The notes beneath the pieces are model-generated. The model had not been told where the DNA came from. It did not search any database and saw nothing but the letters and a program-made list of their open reading frames with translations. From Sphingobacterium sp. SGR-19 (GTDB taxonomy: Bacteria > Bacteroidota > Bacteroidia > Sphingobacteriales > Sphingobacteriaceae), in assembly GCF_011043555.1 (NCBI RefSeq), contig NZ_JAAKGS010000008.1, positions 124,001 to 188,000 on the forward strand: a stretch of 64,000 nt of DNA, read 5' to 3'. Made by a program: the position numbers and the translations under genes. Below, piece after piece: positions 27,316 through 36,051 of this stretch; within the stretch, counting starts at the first letter, position 1, and every line of letters starts with the position of its first letter.

Positions 27316-28731
27316 ATGAACCATTATCTATCACGTCGTAGTTTTATCGGCCGTGCCGTCATGGCAGGCGGAGGTGTCCTATTGGCGAATAGCGTTTTAG
27401 GGAAAATACCTTTCGCCTCTGCCAATGAGCGAGTGAATCTGGCTTGCGTAGGTGTAGGAAATCGCGCAGGTGAAATCATTCGTGATTTGTACAAAACAGG
27501 ACTTTGTAATATTGTTGCGCTGTGCGATGTCGATATGAACGCCAAACATACACAGGCTATTTTAAAGATGTTTCCAGACGTTCCTCGTTTTCAGGATTTT
27601 AGGGAAATGTTCGACAAAATGGGCAATCAAATTGACGCGGTTTCGATCGGTACGCCGGATTTTGCCCATTTCGCGATAACCATGACGGCTTTGGAGCTGG
27701 GCAAGCACGTATATGTTGAGAAGCCGATGGCGCAGACATTCTGGGAGGTAGAACTGATGATGCAAAAAGCACGGAAGCATAGTAAGGTGGTCACCCAAAT
27801 GGGTAACCAGGGACATTCAGAAGCAAACTACTTCCAGTTCAAAGCTTGGAAAGATGCTGGAATCATCAAGGATGTCACCCGGATTGATGCACATATGAAT
27901 AATGCACGCCGTTGGCACACTTGGGATCCAAATATGAAAAATTTCCCACCGGCAGAAAAGATCCCATCTACCTTAGATTGGGAATTATGGCAAATGCAAA
28001 CGTTGGGACATGACTACAACAAAGATTTTGTCAACGGTCAATGGCGCTGTTGGTATGATTTCGGTATGGGAGCATTGGGCGACTGGGGTGCACATATCTT
28101 GGATACCGCACACGAGTTTCTGGAACTGGGTCTGCCAACACAGGTGGAGGCTACGTATTTGGAAGGACATAACGCTTTCTTTTTCCCTATGTCGTCCACC
28201 ATTAAATTCCATTTTCCGAAACGGAAGAAGATGCCTGCTGTTGATGTTACCTGGTACGATGGATTGGACAACCTACCTGAAATTCCAGAAGGCTATGGTG
28301 TTTCGGGGTTAGATCCTAATATTCCGCCACCGAGTACAGGTGAAATGGAGCCGGCAAAGCTTAACCCAGGAAAGATTATCTACGGAAAAGACCTGACTTT
28401 TAAGGGGGCTTCCCACGGGAGTACCCTGCAAATTATTCCGGAGTCGAAAGCTAAGGATTTAGCGAATAAGCTTCCGGAGGTTCCCGAGTCTCCATCAAAT
28501 CACTTTGCGAATTTCTTAAAAGCTTGTAAAGGCGAAGAGAAGACACGGTCTCCTTTCGAGATCGCCGGACCATTAAGCCAGGTGTTTTGCTTGGGTGTCA
28601 TTACGCAACGATTAAACGGCAAGATAGAATTTGACCCAGTGAAGAAAGAAATTACCAACGACAAGTTTGCGAATGCATTATTGGTAGGGCCACCACCAGC
28701 AAAAGGTTGGGAGCAATATTATAAAGTTTAA
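27316..28731 (+). CDS. Gfo/Idh/MocA-family oxidoreductase with Tat signal
   Basis: The protein has 471 residues. A twin-arginine signal (SRRSFIGRAVMAGGG) indicates folded export with cofactor bound. The Rossmann segment (NLACVGVGNRAGEIIRDL) and EKPMAQTFWEVELM are clear. QMGNQGHSEANY and GDWGAHILDTAHEFL match the large bacterial branch often found with DUF1080 genes. NAD(P) would have to be loaded in the cytoplasm, which explains use of Tat. It probably works with the DUF1080 protein on keto-sugars or keto-glycosides in the periplasm; this is inferred from neighbourhood. It is the last gene before a strong terminator. Confidence 0.9.
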   Translation: MNHYLSRRSFIGRAVMAGGGVLLANSVLGKIPFASANERVNLACVGVGNRAGEIIRDLYKTGLCNIVALCDVDMNAKHTQAILKMFPDVPRFQDFREMFDKMGNQIDAVSIGTPDFAHFAITMTALELGKHVYVEKPMAQTFWEVELMMQKARKHSKVVTQMGNQGHSEANYFQFKAWKDAGIIKDVTRIDAHMNNARRWHTWDPNMKNFPPAEKIPSTLDWELWQMQTLGHDYNKDFVNGQWRCWYDFGMGALGDWGAHILDTAHEFLELGLPTQVEATYLEGHNAFFFPMSSTIKFHFPKRKKMPAVDVTWYDGLDNLPEIPEGYGVSGLDPNIPPPSTGEMEPAKLNPGKIIYGKDLTFKGASHGSTLQIIPESKAKDLANKLPEVPESPSNHFANFLKACKGEEKTRSPFEIAGPLSQVFCLGVITQRLNGKIEFDPVKKEITNDKFANALLVGPPPAKGWEQYYKV

Positions 28732-28739
28732 ATGAATTT

Positions 28740-28787
28740 AGCGTACAAAGAAACGTTTAACTTTAGATTCTTTGTATGCTAATTTTT
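28740..28787 (+). terminator. Rho-independent terminator after the oxidoreductase cluster
   Basis: AGCGTACAAAGAA (28740-28752) pairs with TTCTTTGTATGCT (28768-28780), a 13-bp stem with one G-T pair, followed by AATTTTTCTTG. It begins 8 nt after the stop of the Gfo/Idh/MocA gene and separates it from the sulfatase. Confidence 0.8.
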
Positions 28788-28821
28788 CTTGTCTTCATAA
28801 CCCATAAATGAAGCTTACCAT

Positions 28822-28872
28822 ATTATAAATCAATATTCGTAAATATCATGTTGTTATGTTGAGATAGTAAGG
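28822..28872 (+). promoter_or_regulatory. Repeated upstream box, copy 1 (sulfatase gene)
   Basis: The first 37 nt match the sequence at 30506-30542 at 30 positions, including ATTATAAATCAA and TCGTAAATA. Both copies are followed by TAGTAAGG (28865-28872 here). It lies upstream of the sulfatase gene, about 86-136 nt before its ATG. It is probably a shared control element; its partner copy precedes the ECF sigma gene of PUL 2. Confidence 0.5.
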
Positions 28873-28957
28873 TAATAAATTAAGATGATTTGACATATTA
28901 CTTCAACTATCTTTCTGTAATATTACTGATCGTAATTATCATAATCTATTGTTGAAC

Positions 28958-30439
28958 ATGAAAAGAATATTATTATTTTTTGTGATAGGTGTCATCTGTT
29001 TTAACAAGACATATTCAAATGACCAACAGACGAATTTGATTAGTGACCGTGATACCACAACCAAGCCCAATTTTATCTTTTTTATTACCGATGATATAGG
29101 CTGGAACGATTTAGGATGTTATGGAGATCCGAATGTTAAAACTCCAAATATCGATAGTCTGGCCAGCATCGGATTAAAGTTCGAAAATGCCTACCTGACA
29201 ACCAGTAGCTGTAGTCCAAGTCGTTCCAGTATTATTACTGGGCGTTATCCCCACAATACAGGCGCACCGGAACTACATGATCCCCTGCCGAAAGGACAGG
29301 TGATGTTTCCGCAGTTATTGAAAGAGGCCGGTTACTACACCGTGTTATCTGGCAAGAACCATATGGGGCCGCAAACAAAACATGCGTTCGATATGATCTC
29401 GCCGGGCAGGGGGCCAGGGGGAGAAGAAGATTGGAACGAGATTATAAAGAACCGGCCTAAAGATCAACCTTTTTTCTTTTGGTTTGCCTCGCATGATGCA
29501 CATCGAGACTGGCAGATTAACGATAAAGGTACGCTATATAATCCCGATGATATCGTGGTACCGCCATTCTTGTATGATGGTCCGAAGACTCGTCAGGATC
29601 TGGCATCTTATTATCATGAGGTGTCCCGAGCAGACTATCATCTGGGCGAACTAATCAGGGAACTGAAGAAGCAGAATATCTTGGAGAACACCTATATCAT
29701 CTTTATGAGTGATAACGGACGCCCTTTTCCGAGAAGTAAAGGGCGGTTGTACGACAGCGGGATAAAAACGCCATTTATCGTATATGGTCCGAATATCAAT
29801 AAGGGTAATACGAATGCACTGATAAGCTCAGTCGATATTGCACCGACAATATTACATTTGGCAGGTACTGAAATAAGCGATCGCATACAAGGCGTGAGTT
29901 TTCATGCTCTTTTAAAGGACGCCGGAGGATCTGACCACCGTGATTTTGTGTTCGCCGAACATAATTGGCATGTTTTTCAAGCGCACGAACGAATGGTGCG
30001 GTACAAAGACTGGATATATATTAGAAACGCTTTTCCCGAGCGCCAAAATTTGCTCGGAGAATCCACACGTCAATTTCCCGCGGGAAAGGAATTGTGGGAA
30101 GCCCATGGCAAGGGGTTGACCGCACCAGAACAAGAAGATGTTTTCCTCAAGCCTCGGGAACAGGAAGAATTGTACTATCTTCCTGCTGATCCACATCAAT
30201 TTAAAAATCTCGTTTCCGATAAAAAACATCAGGATTCCCTCGTTTATTTGCGAAAAATAATGGATCAATGGATCGAAGAAACGGGCGATTCTGTTCCAAA
30301 ACACCCAACACCGGATAGGGATGATGTCTACGGAAAACGTTTGCCGGGAGAATGGAAAAAGGGGGAAAGGGCAGGGGCGGCTAAGGATGCTGTAAATATA
30401 AATGAAAAAGGCCCTCTGCATATACAGGACGTGCGGTAA
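28958..30439 (+). CDS. Family S1 sulfatase, secreted
   Basis: From ATG 28958 the protein has 493 residues; an in-frame TTG at 28949 is less likely because the signal peptide MKRILLFFVIGVICFNKTYS starts cleanly at the ATG. Sulfatase features are FIFFITDDIGWNDLGCYGD, the canonical C-x-P-S-R core in SCSPSRSSIITGRYPHN near residue 90, LSGKNHMG, FASHDAHRDW and IIFMSDNGRPF. The Cys needs conversion to formylglycine by a maturase not present here. It resembles heparan N-sulfohydrolase-type members in overall layout, but specificity is uncertain. The gene has its own upstream box shared with the ECF sigma gene, so it may be co-regulated with PUL 2 rather than with the genes to its left. Confidence 0.93.
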   Translation: MKRILLFFVIGVICFNKTYSNDQQTNLISDRDTTTKPNFIFFITDDIGWNDLGCYGDPNVKTPNIDSLASIGLKFENAYLTTSSCSPSRSSIITGRYPHNTGAPELHDPLPKGQVMFPQLLKEAGYYTVLSGKNHMGPQTKHAFDMISPGRGPGGEEDWNEIIKNRPKDQPFFFWFASHDAHRDWQINDKGTLYNPDDIVVPPFLYDGPKTRQDLASYYHEVSRADYHLGELIRELKKQNILENTYIIFMSDNGRPFPRSKGRLYDSGIKTPFIVYGPNINKGNTNALISSVDIAPTILHLAGTEISDRIQGVSFHALLKDAGGSDHRDFVFAEHNWHVFQAHERMVRYKDWIYIRNAFPERQNLLGESTRQFPAGKELWEAHGKGLTAPEQEDVFLKPREQEELYYLPADPHQFKNLVSDKKHQDSLVYLRKIMDQWIEETGDSVPKHPTPDRDDVYGKRLPGEWKKGERAGAAKDAVNINEKGPLHIQDVR

Positions 30440-30505
30440 AGTTAAAAGTTACAAAAAAGACAGGATAATTTCGTATCTTCACGGCGCGTAAATAAAGATC
30501 GCTAG

Positions 30506-30549
30506 ATTATAAATCAAAAGTCGTAAATAACATCTTCTTGTTAGTAAGG
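30506..30549 (+). promoter_or_regulatory. Repeated upstream box, copy 2 (ECF sigma gene)
   Basis: This is the second copy of the box at 28822-28872, ending in TAGTAAGG (30542-30549), 7 nt before the sigma factor ATG, where it may also serve as a ribosome-binding site. Two matching copies 1.7 kb apart in front of two neighbouring plus-strand genes suggest a common regulator, possibly this sigma factor itself. Confidence 0.5.
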
Positions 30550-30556
30550 ATGGGAT

Positions 30557-31159
30557 ATGAAATACCTAAAAAATCATACAGATGAAGCATTGGTAGTCTT
30601 ATTGAATAATGATGACCAAAAAGCTTTTTTGGAGATTTATGATAGGTATAAAAATGAACTGGCTAGGCATCTGGTTCGACTACTTCGTTCCTACGAACTG
30701 GCTGAAGAGGTTTTGCAAGATGTGTTTATGATGCTATGGGAGAAACGACATGACATGGATGCTTCAAGGTCCGTTCCGGCTTACCTATACCGGAGCGCAA
30801 TAAATAAAACCAAGAATGTATTTCGTAAAATAGCGAACGACAACCGTTTACGGGAAGAATTCTTGCACCATTTTACGGCATCAGGCAAGAATGTCGTAGA
30901 AGAGTGGATAGAAAACAAGGAAGTTGAACAAGCTCTGCACGCTTTGTTGGATCGCTTACCTCCGCAGCAAAAAAAGGTTTACGTGCTTTGCAAGTTGGAC
31001 GGCTTAAGCTATAAAGAGGTAAGTGAACAACTAAAAATATCGATAACGACTGTGAATAGCCATATTAGAAATGCGAATCTATTCTTAAAAAGTGAATTAA
31101 AGAACCAATCTGAACTTTCCGGCTTTTTATATGCCGCGCTTATTCTTCTTCTTTTTTAA
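30557..31159 (+). CDS. ECF RNA polymerase sigma factor of PUL 2
   Basis: The protein has 200 residues. Region 2 is near residues 20-90 (FLEIYDRYKNELARHL, ELAEEVLQDVFMMLWEKRHD). Region 4 is near residues 135-185 (LPPQQKKVYVLCKLDG, LSYKEVSEQLKISITTVNSHI). The protein ends in the hydrophobic tail SGFLYAALILLLF, like the left-hand sigma factor. It forms a cascade with FecR (75 nt downstream) and the STN-containing SusC. It would activate PUL 2 on substrate binding and perhaps its own gene. Confidence 0.96.
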   Translation: MKYLKNHTDEALVVLLNNDDQKAFLEIYDRYKNELARHLVRLLRSYELAEEVLQDVFMMLWEKRHDMDASRSVPAYLYRSAINKTKNVFRKIANDNRLREEFLHHFTASGKNVVEEWIENKEVEQALHALLDRLPPQQKKVYVLCKLDGLSYKEVSEQLKISITTVNSHIRNANLFLKSELKNQSELSGFLYAALILLLF

Positions 31160-31234
31160 TTTTTTATTGCTGATTACCAGTATGTTGTAAAATATATCCT
31201 ATTCTTCTTGCTTGCTTTTAACATTTGAGGTGTA

Positions 31235-32455
31235 ATGTATAAAGTTAGCCGAAATATTATAATGGGTAAGAGCCAATACGATATCGAAGTATTATGTAGA
31301 AAATATATAGACCGTTCTATTTCTGAGGAGGAGTTGAAGGATATGCTGGATTATTTCAAAGACTATGGTATACCGGAGGCATTTGATCATCTTTTGCATA
31401 AAGAGTTCTCGAACACGATCGCGCATAATCCATCCGGGGAAGTAGAGGGCCTGACCGATAAAGTAAAATTAAAGTTGAAGAAACATATATCATCAAAAAA
31501 GAAATCGGATTTATATCGTTGGCTTCCTTATGTTGCTGCTGTATTTATAGTCGGCATGATCGGAGTTTCTTGGCTTATCTTCACGCCGAAATTGGATGAC
31601 GCTGTTGTATCTGAAATAGAAATTATGCCGGGCGGAAATAAAGCAACGATAACACTGGCCGACGGCAGGATACTCACCTTGGACGAAAGTCGCGATGGTA
31701 TTGTCGTAGAGGGACAAGAAATCACGTATAATGACGGAACATCCACTGTTTTAGCGTTGGAATCATCTTCCCCTCAAATGTTGACCCTAAGTACACCTCG
31801 CGGAGGAACCTATAAAGTTACACTGGCCGACGGAACAACGGTGTGGTTAAACGCCGAATCAACGCTAAAATATCCTACTCATTTCGCTAAAGGAGAGCGC
31901 GTCGTAGAATTGGAAGGAGAGGCTTATTTCGATGTAAAACGTGTACAAACTGATAACTCGGCTGTGCGCTTTAAACCATTTAAAGTCGTTAGCGCCAACC
32001 AAACGATTACCGTTTTAGGTACGGAGTTTAATATTTCGGCTTATCACGATGAAGAGGAAACGAAGACCACCTTGGTAGATGGTAAAGTTCGTGTCGAAAC
32101 ACGTCGATCTGCTGAAGAGATGACACTTCTTCCAGGTGAACAGGGAAAGAATGGGAAAAATGGACTAGAAAAAAATAAAGTGGATGTATACGATTATATA
32201 GACTGGAAGAACGGCGAATTTGTATTCCGTAACGAGACTGCAAAAGAAGTATTGCAACGCATAGCACGCTGGTATGATATTGCGATTGATTATAGGGGCT
32301 ATGTGCCTTCTGATGAGGTTTTCTCGGGTAGTATTTCGCGGAATAGTAATCTACAGACCGTCTTGAACATTTTGCGAGAAGCAGGCGATGTTACATTTGA
32401 AGTCAAAGATCGGACGGTTGCCGTCCGTAACAAGGTTAAAAATGCAATCCAATAA
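31235..32455 (+). CDS. FecR-family anti-sigma factor of PUL 2
   Basis: The protein has 406 residues. The cytoplasmic part covers residues 1-88, one membrane helix is at about 89-112 (LYRWLPYVAAVFIVGMIGVS), the FecR domain follows near residues 185-285 (TPRGGTYKVTLADGTTVWLN, ELEGEAYFDVKR, VLGTEFNISAY), and a DUF4974 domain lies at the C-terminus (FVFRNETAKEVLQRIARWYDI). GAGG stands 6 nt before the ATG at 31235; a second ATG at 31262 would align better with the start of the left-hand FecR and is a fair alternative. It would be the inner-membrane switch between SusC and the ECF sigma factor. Confidence 0.96.
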   Translation: MYKVSRNIIMGKSQYDIEVLCRKYIDRSISEEELKDMLDYFKDYGIPEAFDHLLHKEFSNTIAHNPSGEVEGLTDKVKLKLKKHISSKKKSDLYRWLPYVAAVFIVGMIGVSWLIFTPKLDDAVVSEIEIMPGGNKATITLADGRILTLDESRDGIVVEGQEITYNDGTSTVLALESSSPQMLTLSTPRGGTYKVTLADGTTVWLNAESTLKYPTHFAKGERVVELEGEAYFDVKRVQTDNSAVRFKPFKVVSANQTITVLGTEFNISAYHDEEETKTTLVDGKVRVETRRSAEEMTLLPGEQGKNGKNGLEKNKVDVYDYIDWKNGEFVFRNETAKEVLQRIARWYDIAIDYRGYVPSDEVFSGSISRNSNLQTVLNILREAGDVTFEVKDRTVAVRNKVKNAIQ

Positions 32456-32505
32456 ACCCTAAAAACAGCTTATGTTATGATTTAGCGACGAGATGAACAA
32501 AAAAA

Positions 32506-32530
32506 CCGAAAGTGCGACCAACACTTTCGG
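32506..32530 (-). terminator. Hairpin with T-run on the antisense strand, FecR-SusC gap
   Basis: CCGAAAGTG (32506-32514) pairs exactly with CACTTTCGG (32522-32530), with a 7-nt loop. On the plus strand it is preceded by seven A and followed by CAATATC, so it is not a good terminator for the sense transcript. On the minus strand the same hairpin is followed by seven T and has classic terminator form. No minus-strand gene feeds into it, so an antisense transcript or a structural role in the SusC leader is possible. Confidence 0.5.
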
Positions 32531-32535
32531 CAATA

Positions 32536-32548
32536 TCTGCCAGGCAGA
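32536..32548. promoter_or_regulatory. 13-nt palindrome upstream of the PUL 2 SusC
   Basis: TCTGCC, A, GGCAGA is a perfect inverted repeat directly behind the hairpin at 32506-32530. The central base leaves no room for an RNA loop, so a protein-binding site is more likely than a hairpin. It lies 59 nt before the SusC start codon. Confidence 0.3.
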
Positions 32549-32606
32549 AATGTTCAGGACAACTTATGAAGCTATAGATATTCAATTGAACCAAACAGTA
32601 TTGTAA

Positions 32607-35600
32607 ATGTACGAAAAAATTATGTCCACCCTTAGCTGGGTGTTAAAAAAACAGGTGCTTATGCGCATTCAATTTACGCTCACCATTATCATCTTTTTTG
32701 TGATGCAAGTAGGGGCAAACAGTGTAGCACAACACATTGTTACACTGGAGCGGGAAGGTATTTCCCTCAAAGATGTCTTCAAGGAAATCAAGAAGCAAAC
32801 CGACCTCACCGTTTTTTATTCGGCGAAGCGACTGAATGATTCCCGTAAAGTCAACGCAAATTTTAAGAATGCCTCCTTGGAGGCCGTATTACGCGAATGT
32901 CTTCAGGGACTACCCCTGACGTATGTTATTATGGATAAAACCATCGTCTTGAAAGAGAAGGAAGCGAAAATACCAACACGTAATAACACGCAGTTAAATA
33001 ACCGATCGGTAACTTCTGTTTCTCCGTCTCAACAGCATATTGTAACAGGTGTGGTTCGTGATGTCAGCGGAACGCCGCTAGCTGGAGTTTCTGTCTCAGT
33101 AACAGGAACGGCCTCTACCGTAGCCACATCCGAAAATGGTTCTTATCAAATCCTAGCGAAACCGGACGCAACCCTTGTGTTTTATTCGGTAGGTTTTGCA
33201 CGTAGGGAAGAAAGTATTCGTGGTAGATCGGTGATTGATATAACCATGGAGCAAGAAATCAGTGATTTGGATGAAGTGGTGGTGGTGGGGTACGGCACGG
33301 TGAAGAAATCTGATCTGACAGGGGCTGTCAACGTAATCGATGAACAAACGATTCGTAATACGCCTGCCGCAAATATTGGAATGGCCTTGCAAGGGGCAGG
33401 GGCAGGCGTGAATATACAACGTAGCGGCGGGTCGACACATCCGGGACATACGCCTGAAATCCGTATTCGGGGAACGCGCTCTATAGCTGCCGGCAATGAT
33501 CCACTTTTGGTTGTAGATGGCATTCCTTACGATTTAGGTATGATGAACAATATTGCACCAGACGATATCACTTCGGTTACTGTGCTTAAGGATGCTTCGT
33601 CAACAGCGATCTATGGTTCGCGTGGAGCCAATGGCGTTATACTGATGACGACCAAGCGTGGAGCAGAATCGGCAAAGGCTACCGTTACCTATAGTGGATA
33701 TCTTGGGATCAACAAGCCATTAGGGTTTTATGATCTTATGAATTCGGAAGAGTATATGGAACTCCGGAAATGGGCCATGTACAATCGGTACAAAAATTCG
33801 GACAACTACACCGGTATCGACGATCCCAGGGTATTAGAAAGGGTATTTGAAGGGGGGCTTGACGGAGAAACGGAAGGTTATGAAAAGGGCGTATATACCG
33901 ACTGGCAAAAGGAATTGTATGACAAGGATCCAGCAATCACCAATCATCAGATAGGCATAGCGGGTGGATCTAAAAATACCCAATATGCCGCATCATTGGG
34001 ATATTATAAAGCGACGGGTATATACGACTTACAATCGATGGAACGCATAACCCAGAAATTATCTGTGGACCATACGATAAACAAATACTTGAAATTAGGG
34101 CTCAACACATTAAATACCTACTATATCAGCAAAGGGGAGAGCCTCAATCCCATGGGCGACGCCCTAAGACTGAGTCCATTGCTCACACCATTGATGGACG
34201 ATGGATCAATACGGGAGAAAGTACATCCGAATGACCTGATGAGCAACCCGCTAATGGATCTGCGCGAGGGAGCTATCCAAGACGATCGCAAGCGATTATC
34301 GACATTTACAACGGGTTATCTGGAAGCAGACCTCACGCACGGCTTTAAGTACAGGCTCAATGCGGGTGTGCAGTTATCGCAGACCACTTTGCAACGCTAT
34401 TATCAGCAGGGAACAAGCAAGCGTCGCCAGTCATCAAATTATGGCTATAACGAATCAGCTTCTCTTATAGACTATACCATTGAAAATCTTTTGACGTATG
34501 ATAAAAAAGTAGAGAAGCATAATTTTAATGTTACGGCGTTGTTTAGTGCCGGAGAAAGGGAAGCACAAGATTTCGACCTGAACTATGAAAATGTACCGAC
34601 CAATCAAGTAGGTTACTACAATCCGGGTACCGCTGAAAACCATAAAGGAGGTGGAAACTACAGCAAATGGAGCATGCTTTCTTACATGGGACGTCTTAAT
34701 TATGATTATGACCAACGTTATTACCTGACGACGACACTTCGTGCTGATGGATCTTCACGTCTAGCTAAAGGGAATAAGTGGCATTATTTCCCTTCTGCCG
34801 CTGTAGCTTGGAACATCGGTAATGAAGAATTTATGAATAGCACCTCTTCTATATTGTCACAGTTGAAACTGCGTCTCAGTTATGGGGAAGTAGGTAACAC
34901 CAACGTGGCTCCCTACGACACGCAGGGTAATATGAGCAGCAATAGGTATATCTTTGGGTCTCAAGGAGTACTTGGATATTATCCGACGGCCGCCTCCAAC
35001 AGCGAACTAAAGTGGGAACGTACAGCCAGTTACAATGCGGGTATAGATTTTGGTTTTTTGGATAATCGGATTACCGGTTCGATGGAAGTGTACAAACAAT
35101 ACTCCAACAATTTGATGATGAGTTTCACTCCTCCTGCAACGAGTGGTGTCAGTACGGCAATCCCTTACAATGTAGGTAAAACAGAAAATGTAGGCTTTGA
35201 GACGAATGTCGGCATGCATGTTTTCAATGGCGACGGCAAGGATAAATTCCAGTGGACGACCGATTTAAATATCTACTTTAACCGGAATAAAGTCGTTCAA
35301 CTTACGGAAGGAGCAGACCAACTGATTTCTGACAACCTCTTTGTCGGTCATCCGCTGGGATCTTTCTACGAATATGTAGGATTGGGTATCTGGCAAGATA
35401 CGCCAGAAGACAGGGCGCTTGCCGAAAGCTTCGGACTTCAAACCTCGGGTGATGAATCCGTAATAGGAACAATTAAAGTGGACGACATCAGTGGACCCAA
35501 TGGAGAACCCGATGGCATCATCAACGACTATGACCGGAAAGTATTGGGAAGTCATCAGGCTAACTTTGAAGGCGGATGGACAAACACACTAGCCTATAAG

Positions 35601-36044
35601 AATTTCGACTTAACAGTGGTTATGAATTTCCGACAGGGAGGTTTGCTGCGATCTGAACTGTATGGGGGAGGACAGAATTCCCTGATGGGAGGTTACTACA
35701 ATAACCTAGACGTGGACTACTGGACGCCGGAAAAAACAGATGCGCGCTGGCCAGCCCCGAATAATAGGGTGCAGAGCATACTCTATAAAGGAACACTTAC
35801 GTTATTCGATGCGTCATACCTTAAGATAAGGACACTGACTTTGGGTTATACGTTGCCCGATAAACTTCTTAGCTCAGTCGGTTTAAGTCGGGCTCGTATA
35901 TACGCAACAGCGACAAATCCGTTTACCTTCTTCTCCGAATATGTAAACAAATACAAGGGGCTTGACCCCGAGACCAACCGGGTGATGAATACGGTAATTC
36001 CTCCCTCATGGCAAATGTTATTCGGTATCAATGTAACTTTCTAA
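32607..36044 (+). CDS. SusC-like TonB-dependent transporter with STN signalling domain (PUL 2)
   Basis: The protein has 1145 residues. A signal region (IQFTLTIIIFFVMQVGANSVAQ) is followed by the STN domain at about residues 45-118 (LEREGISLKDVFKEIKKQ, VFYSAKRLND, ASLEAVLRECLQGLPLTY). Next come a carboxypeptidase-regulatory-like domain (VTGVVRDVSGTPLAGVSVSV), the TonB box DEVVVVGYGTVKKSD, the plug (LLVVDGIPYD, VLKDASSTAIYGSRGANGV) and the barrel ending in NVTF. STN is the domain that contacts FecR, so this transporter is the sensor of the sigma/anti-sigma cascade encoded just upstream. It is the only SusC in the window with STN. Confidence 0.97.
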   Translation: MYEKIMSTLSWVLKKQVLMRIQFTLTIIIFFVMQVGANSVAQHIVTLEREGISLKDVFKEIKKQTDLTVFYSAKRLNDSRKVNANFKNASLEAVLRECLQGLPLTYVIMDKTIVLKEKEAKIPTRNNTQLNNRSVTSVSPSQQHIVTGVVRDVSGTPLAGVSVSVTGTASTVATSENGSYQILAKPDATLVFYSVGFARREESIRGRSVIDITMEQEISDLDEVVVVGYGTVKKSDLTGAVNVIDEQTIRNTPAANIGMALQGAGAGVNIQRSGGSTHPGHTPEIRIRGTRSIAAGNDPLLVVDGIPYDLGMMNNIAPDDITSVTVLKDASSTAIYGSRGANGVILMTTKRGAESAKATVTYSGYLGINKPLGFYDLMNSEEYMELRKWAMYNRYKNSDNYTGIDDPRVLERVFEGGLDGETEGYEKGVYTDWQKELYDKDPAITNHQIGIAGGSKNTQYAASLGYYKATGIYDLQSMERITQKLSVDHTINKYLKLGLNTLNTYYISKGESLNPMGDALRLSPLLTPLMDDGSIREKVHPNDLMSNPLMDLREGAIQDDRKRLSTFTTGYLEADLTHGFKYRLNAGVQLSQTTLQRYYQQGTSKRRQSSNYGYNESASLIDYTIENLLTYDKKVEKHNFNVTALFSAGEREAQDFDLNYENVPTNQVGYYNPGTAENHKGGGNYSKWSMLSYMGRLNYDYDQRYYLTTTLRADGSSRLAKGNKWHYFPSAAVAWNIGNEEFMNSTSSILSQLKLRLSYGEVGNTNVAPYDTQGNMSSNRYIFGSQGVLGYYPTAASNSELKWERTASYNAGIDFGFLDNRITGSMEVYKQYSNNLMMSFTPPATSGVSTAIPYNVGKTENVGFETNVGMHVFNGDGKDKFQWTTDLNIYFNRNKVVQLTEGADQLISDNLFVGHPLGSFYEYVGLGIWQDTPEDRALAESFGLQTSGDESVIGTIKVDDISGPNGEPDGIINDYDRKVLGSHQANFEGGWTNTLAYKNFDLTVVMNFRQGGLLRSELYGGGQNSLMGGYYNNLDVDYWTPEKTDARWPAPNNRVQSILYKGTLTLFDASYLKIRTLTLGYTLPDKLLSSVGLSRARIYATATNPFTFFSEYVNKYKGLDPETNRVMNTVIPPSWQMLFGINVTF

Positions 36045-36051
36045 TTAAGAC

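Noticed and set aside
29912..30421. A 169-codon minus-strand frame inside the sulfatase gene
   Set aside because: It is antisense to well-conserved sulfatase coding sequence and shows no recognisable protein features.
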